NCBI GenBank assembly: GCA_002402375.1
Contig: DHFT01000004.1
Coordinates: forward strand, 1 to 29,858
Length of the DNA stretch: 29,858 bases
From: Elusimicrobia bacterium UBA4817
GTDB lineage: Bacteria; Elusimicrobiota; UBA8919
Direction of reading: 5' to 3'
The translations under genes and the position numbers were made by a program. The notes under the pieces are model-generated. The model did no database searches and was not told the DNA's origin. It worked only from the letters and a program-made list of their open reading frames with translations. Shown here one piece after another: positions 27,767 through 29,858 of this stretch (position 1 is the first letter of the stretch; every line of letters starts with the position of its first letter).

Positions 27767-27884
27767 GCAAACCGGCTGGATAGTTAGGTATGTTCTTAAA
27801 TTAGATTTTGGGGGCATGCTTATCTGGTGGATTAACCAGCCGGTTGCCGCTAGGTAATGCTATGCCCCCGTGCTTTTATGGGGG
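27767..27884 (+). promoter_or_regulatory. Candidate structured RNA in the leader of the histidine kinase
   Basis: AACCGGCTGG (27770-27779) is perfectly complementary to CCAGCCGGTT (27836-27845), extendable by GC pairs. GGGGGCAT (27810-27817) is complementary to ATGCCCCC (27862-27869), and these interleave with the first stem, giving a pseudoknot. CTGGT (27824-27828) with ACCAG (27835-27839) and CCCCC (27865-27869) with GGGGG (27880-27884) are competing alternatives. Mutually exclusive pairings ahead of a ribosome site (AAGGAG 27903-27908) are typical of a riboswitch. No known class is recognised. Confidence 0.5.
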
Positions 27885-27916
27885 ATGTAATGTTGGACGG
27901 CGAAGGAGCGTTGAAA

Positions 27917-29858
27917 ATGCATTTAATTTCTCAGTGGTTTCAGAACAATATGGATATAGTATTTTTTTTCTACGGTCTCTCTTTTATTGTATTGGGCATC
28001 GCTATTCTGGTTCAGCCGAAAAAAGACAGCGAGTTTTATCTTGCAAAGATATTGTGGATTTTGGCGTTGTTCGGTTTGACTCACGGAGCAAACGAGTGGC
28101 TGGATATGGTTGCGCTTGTTAAAGGCGAAAATCCGTTAATAGAAGCATCACGCTGGTTACTGCTTCTTGTTTCCTTTATTTTTCTTTTTGAATTTGGAAG
28201 ACGACTTTTCCGTTTCACAGGACCAAAATGTCCACGCCGGCGTAAAAAAATTGCCAAACTGTTTGTGTGGTGGTCTTTGCCCGCATTAGTGCTTCTTATA
28301 TTAATTTGCTGTTTTAACTCTTCCGATTTCTGGAAAACCGGCAGCATTTGCATAAGATATTTTTTGGGTTTTCCCGGCGGAATTCTAATCGGTTTTGGGT
28401 TTTTCTCATATTATAAATGCAATAAAGAAATAACGGCAGCGGTTAAAATAAAAAAATATTTTATCGGCGCAAGTATATCTTTCTTCGTCTATGGAATTTT
28501 AAGCGTGTTGGTTGTGCCGAAAGGAGATTTTTTCCCTGCCTCACAGTTTAATACGGAATGGTTTATGTCAATTACTGGGATTCCCGTTCAGGTGTTTCGT
28601 GCCGTTTGTGCTTCGTGTGCTGCCTGGTCGGTTGCGGGGATTTTAAGGCTTTTTAACTGGGAAATACGGGGCAAACTTAAAGAGGCGAAAAAATCGCTGG
28701 AAACCCGCCTGTTAGAAACCGAAAAAAAATATCAGGACATACTGGATAATTCAAGCGACATAGTTCATTCGGTAGATGCCGCCGGTTTTATCATTTTTGC
28801 AAATAAAAAAGAATGCGAATTGCTGGGTTACTCAAAAGAGGAACTTATTGGCAAACATATAAAAGAGATATATTCTTCTGAAACTTGGAATGATATGGAA
28901 AAAGGTTTTGAAACGATAAAACGGCTCGGCATGTCTTTCGTCAGAAACGGAAAAATGGTTAAAAAGAGCGGCGAAAAACTGGATGTTGAAATACAATCAG
29001 TTGCGATTTACGACGAAAACAGGAATTTCTTAAGAACGAGGTCAATAATAAGGGACATTACCGAGAGAAAACAGGCAGAAAAAGAAAAAGAAAAACTTGC
29101 CGCCCAGTTGTTGCATCAGGCGAAACTTGCATCCGTCGGCGAACTGGCAGCGGGGCTTGCACACGAAATAGGAAATCCGTTGCAGACGATTTTGGGAAAT
29201 GTTGATTTGCTTTTGATGGATAATAAATCCGAAGAACTTTCGGCGATAAAAAATGCATCCATACACTGCAAAAAAATAATAGAAAATCTTCTGGATTTTT
29301 CAAGACAGCGGGAAATGAATTTTGTCCAGGAGGACATAAACAACATAGTAGATAAGGCATTGTCGCTTTACGGAAAACAATTGGAACTTAAAAAAATCAA
29401 AGTTATAAGGAATTACGGCGGTTTGCCGAAAATAACGGTTTCACCATCGCACATTGAACAGGTATTTTTGAACATCATTACAAACGCGCAAAAATCAATG
29501 CCAAAAGGCGGAACATTGACGATAACGACAGGAAAATTGGTAAACGGTAAACGGGAAATGGGAGACGGAAAAACAGAACAACCATCTACCTTCTACCTTC
29601 TACCTTTTACCGATTCTCCGGACTTTATTGAAATCTCTTTTAAGGATACCGGGCTCGGTATTCCGAAAGAAAATCTTTCAAGATTATTTGAACCGTTTTT
29701 TACTACAAAAAAAGATGGCACAGGTTTGGGATTGGCGGTTTCTTATGGAATCGTTAAACAGCACGGCGGTGAAATATCCGTTTTTTCTGACGGTGAAAAT
29801 AAGGGTGCGGAATTTGTGGTCAAATTGTCTACATGGGGGGGGGGGGGAAAAACGGCAG
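27917..29858 (+). CDS. Membrane PAS-domain sensor histidine kinase (3' end outside window)
   Basis: At least 647 residues, open to the window end. Start ATG 27917 is supported by AAGGAG (27903-27908). About seven hydrophobic segments (12-240), then a coiled stretch, a PAS domain (about 270-390, ILDNSSDIVHSVDAAGFIIFAN), HisKA with His416 in GLAHEIGNPLQTILGN, and HATPase_c: N box NIITNAQKSMP (about 519), DTGLGIP (577), FEPFFTTKK and GTGLGLAVSYG (about 601). Between the N box and DTGLG, a family A repeat adds about 25 residues in frame. A run of 13 G follows LST near the end, then GKNG; the last residues may be unreliable. Likely partner of the response regulator at 27140. Confidence 0.9.
   Translation, partial: MHLISQWFQNNMDIVFFFYGLSFIVLGIAILVQPKKDSEFYLAKILWILALFGLTHGANEWLDMVALVKGENPLIEASRWLLLLVSFIFLFEFGRRLFRFTGPKCPRRRKKIAKLFVWWSLPALVLLILICCFNSSDFWKTGSICIRYFLGFPGGILIGFGFFSYYKCNKEITAAVKIKKYFIGASISFFVYGILSVLVVPKGDFFPASQFNTEWFMSITGIPVQVFRAVCASCAAWSVAGILRLFNWEIRGKLKEAKKSLETRLLETEKKYQDILDNSSDIVHSVDAAGFIIFANKKECELLGYSKEELIGKHIKEIYSSETWNDMEKGFETIKRLGMSFVRNGKMVKKSGEKLDVEIQSVAIYDENRNFLRTRSIIRDITERKQAEKEKEKLAAQLLHQAKLASVGELAAGLAHEIGNPLQTILGNVDLLLMDNKSEELSAIKNASIHCKKIIENLLDFSRQREMNFVQEDINNIVDKALSLYGKQLELKKIKVIRNYGGLPKITVSPSHIEQVFLNIITNAQKSMPKGGTLTITTGKLVNGKREMGDGKTEQPSTFYLLPFTDSPDFIEISFKDTGLGIPKENLSRLFEPFFTTKKDGTGLGLAVSYGIVKQHGGEISVFSDGENKGAEFVVKLSTWGGGGKTA
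29539..29612. repeat. Stem-loop repeat family A, copy 5, inside the kinase ATPase domain
   Basis: GGTAAACGGTAAACGGG (from 29539) faces CTACCTTCTACCTTCTACC (from 29586) with 7-bp periodicity. The frame stays open and reads KLVNGKREMGDGK...STFYLLPFTDS, a segment foreign to HATPase domains. Confidence 0.85.
29835..29847. repeat. Poly-G tract of 13 bases
   Basis: Thirteen consecutive G inside the kinase frame, 11 bases from the window end. Could be a slippery tract or an assembly/sequencing artefact at a contig end. Confidence 0.9.

Noticed and set aside
27767..27884. c-di-GMP (GEMM-I) riboswitch
   Set aside because: GCAAACC and GGTTGCC resemble GEMM ends, but the GNRA loop and GACGCAAAGCC-type core are missing; kept as an unclassified structured region.
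27808..28122. Alternative plus-strand frame overlapping the kinase start
   Set aside because: Covers the structured leader and runs out of frame with the kinase; no domain-like sequence.
29042..29360. Minus-strand reading frames
   Set aside because: They lie opposite the kinase HisKA/HATPase motifs and encode nothing recognisable; the same holds for other minus-strand frames in the window.

Overview
This window reads almost entirely on the + strand and looks like a chromosomal stretch of a diderm (Gram-negative-type) bacterium. The evidence for two membranes is a protein with outer-membrane beta-barrel character, OmpA-like peptidoglycan-binding MotB proteins and many Sec-exported proteins. 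The gene content (Rnf complex, IspE-SpoVG pair, REC proteins with a MerR-type head, very large secreted proteins ending in a FlgD/T9SS-like Ig domain) and the abundance of small palindromic repeats suggest an uncultivated lineage such as Elusimicrobiota, Omnitrophota or a relative. That placement is inference from general style, not from a marker gene.

Layout. (1) 1-4060: 3' part of an rnf operon, rnfD(partial)-G-E-A-B, followed by an RseC-like gene; this is a membrane ferredoxin:NAD oxidoreductase that pumps ions. (2) 4091-7894: housekeeping genes: LemA, an M48 metallopeptidase with a zinc-ribbon tail, a PPC/DUF296 protein, IspE and SpoVG. (3) 7896-14812: a tight cluster of a putative outer-membrane barrel, a natural FliF-C/FliG-like fusion, MotA, two MotB-like proteins (one lacking the ion-binding Asp) and a TPR protein. 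No flagellin, rod, hook or export genes are seen. I read this as a flagellar-motor-derived envelope machine, perhaps for gliding or for energising the outer membrane. (4) 14963-26958: a giant (about 3020 aa) multidomain secreted protein, a CARDB/carboxypeptidase-regulatory-domain protein and a FecR-domain protein. (5) 27140-29858: a response regulator, a structured untranslated region, and a membrane PAS-histidine kinase that runs off the window.

Two themes tie the window together. First, it is packed with small stem-loop repeats whose arms are short tandem words, most often 7 bp long. They sit between genes, right at start codons, and inside genes. Most exported proteins of regions 3 and 4 have signal peptides partly encoded by these repeats, and the kinase and the regulator each carry one in frame. 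Because 7 is not a multiple of 3, copy-number change would shift frame. The FliF/FliG gene appears exactly one 7-bp unit away from being in frame with its best-placed start. Second, the giant secreted protein and the response regulator share a nearly identical promoter cassette (CRP-like palindrome, TTGACA, 17 bp, TATACT), implying co-regulation.

No tRNA, rRNA, CRISPR array, transposase or phage gene was seen. No stretch over 300 bases lacks a gene.
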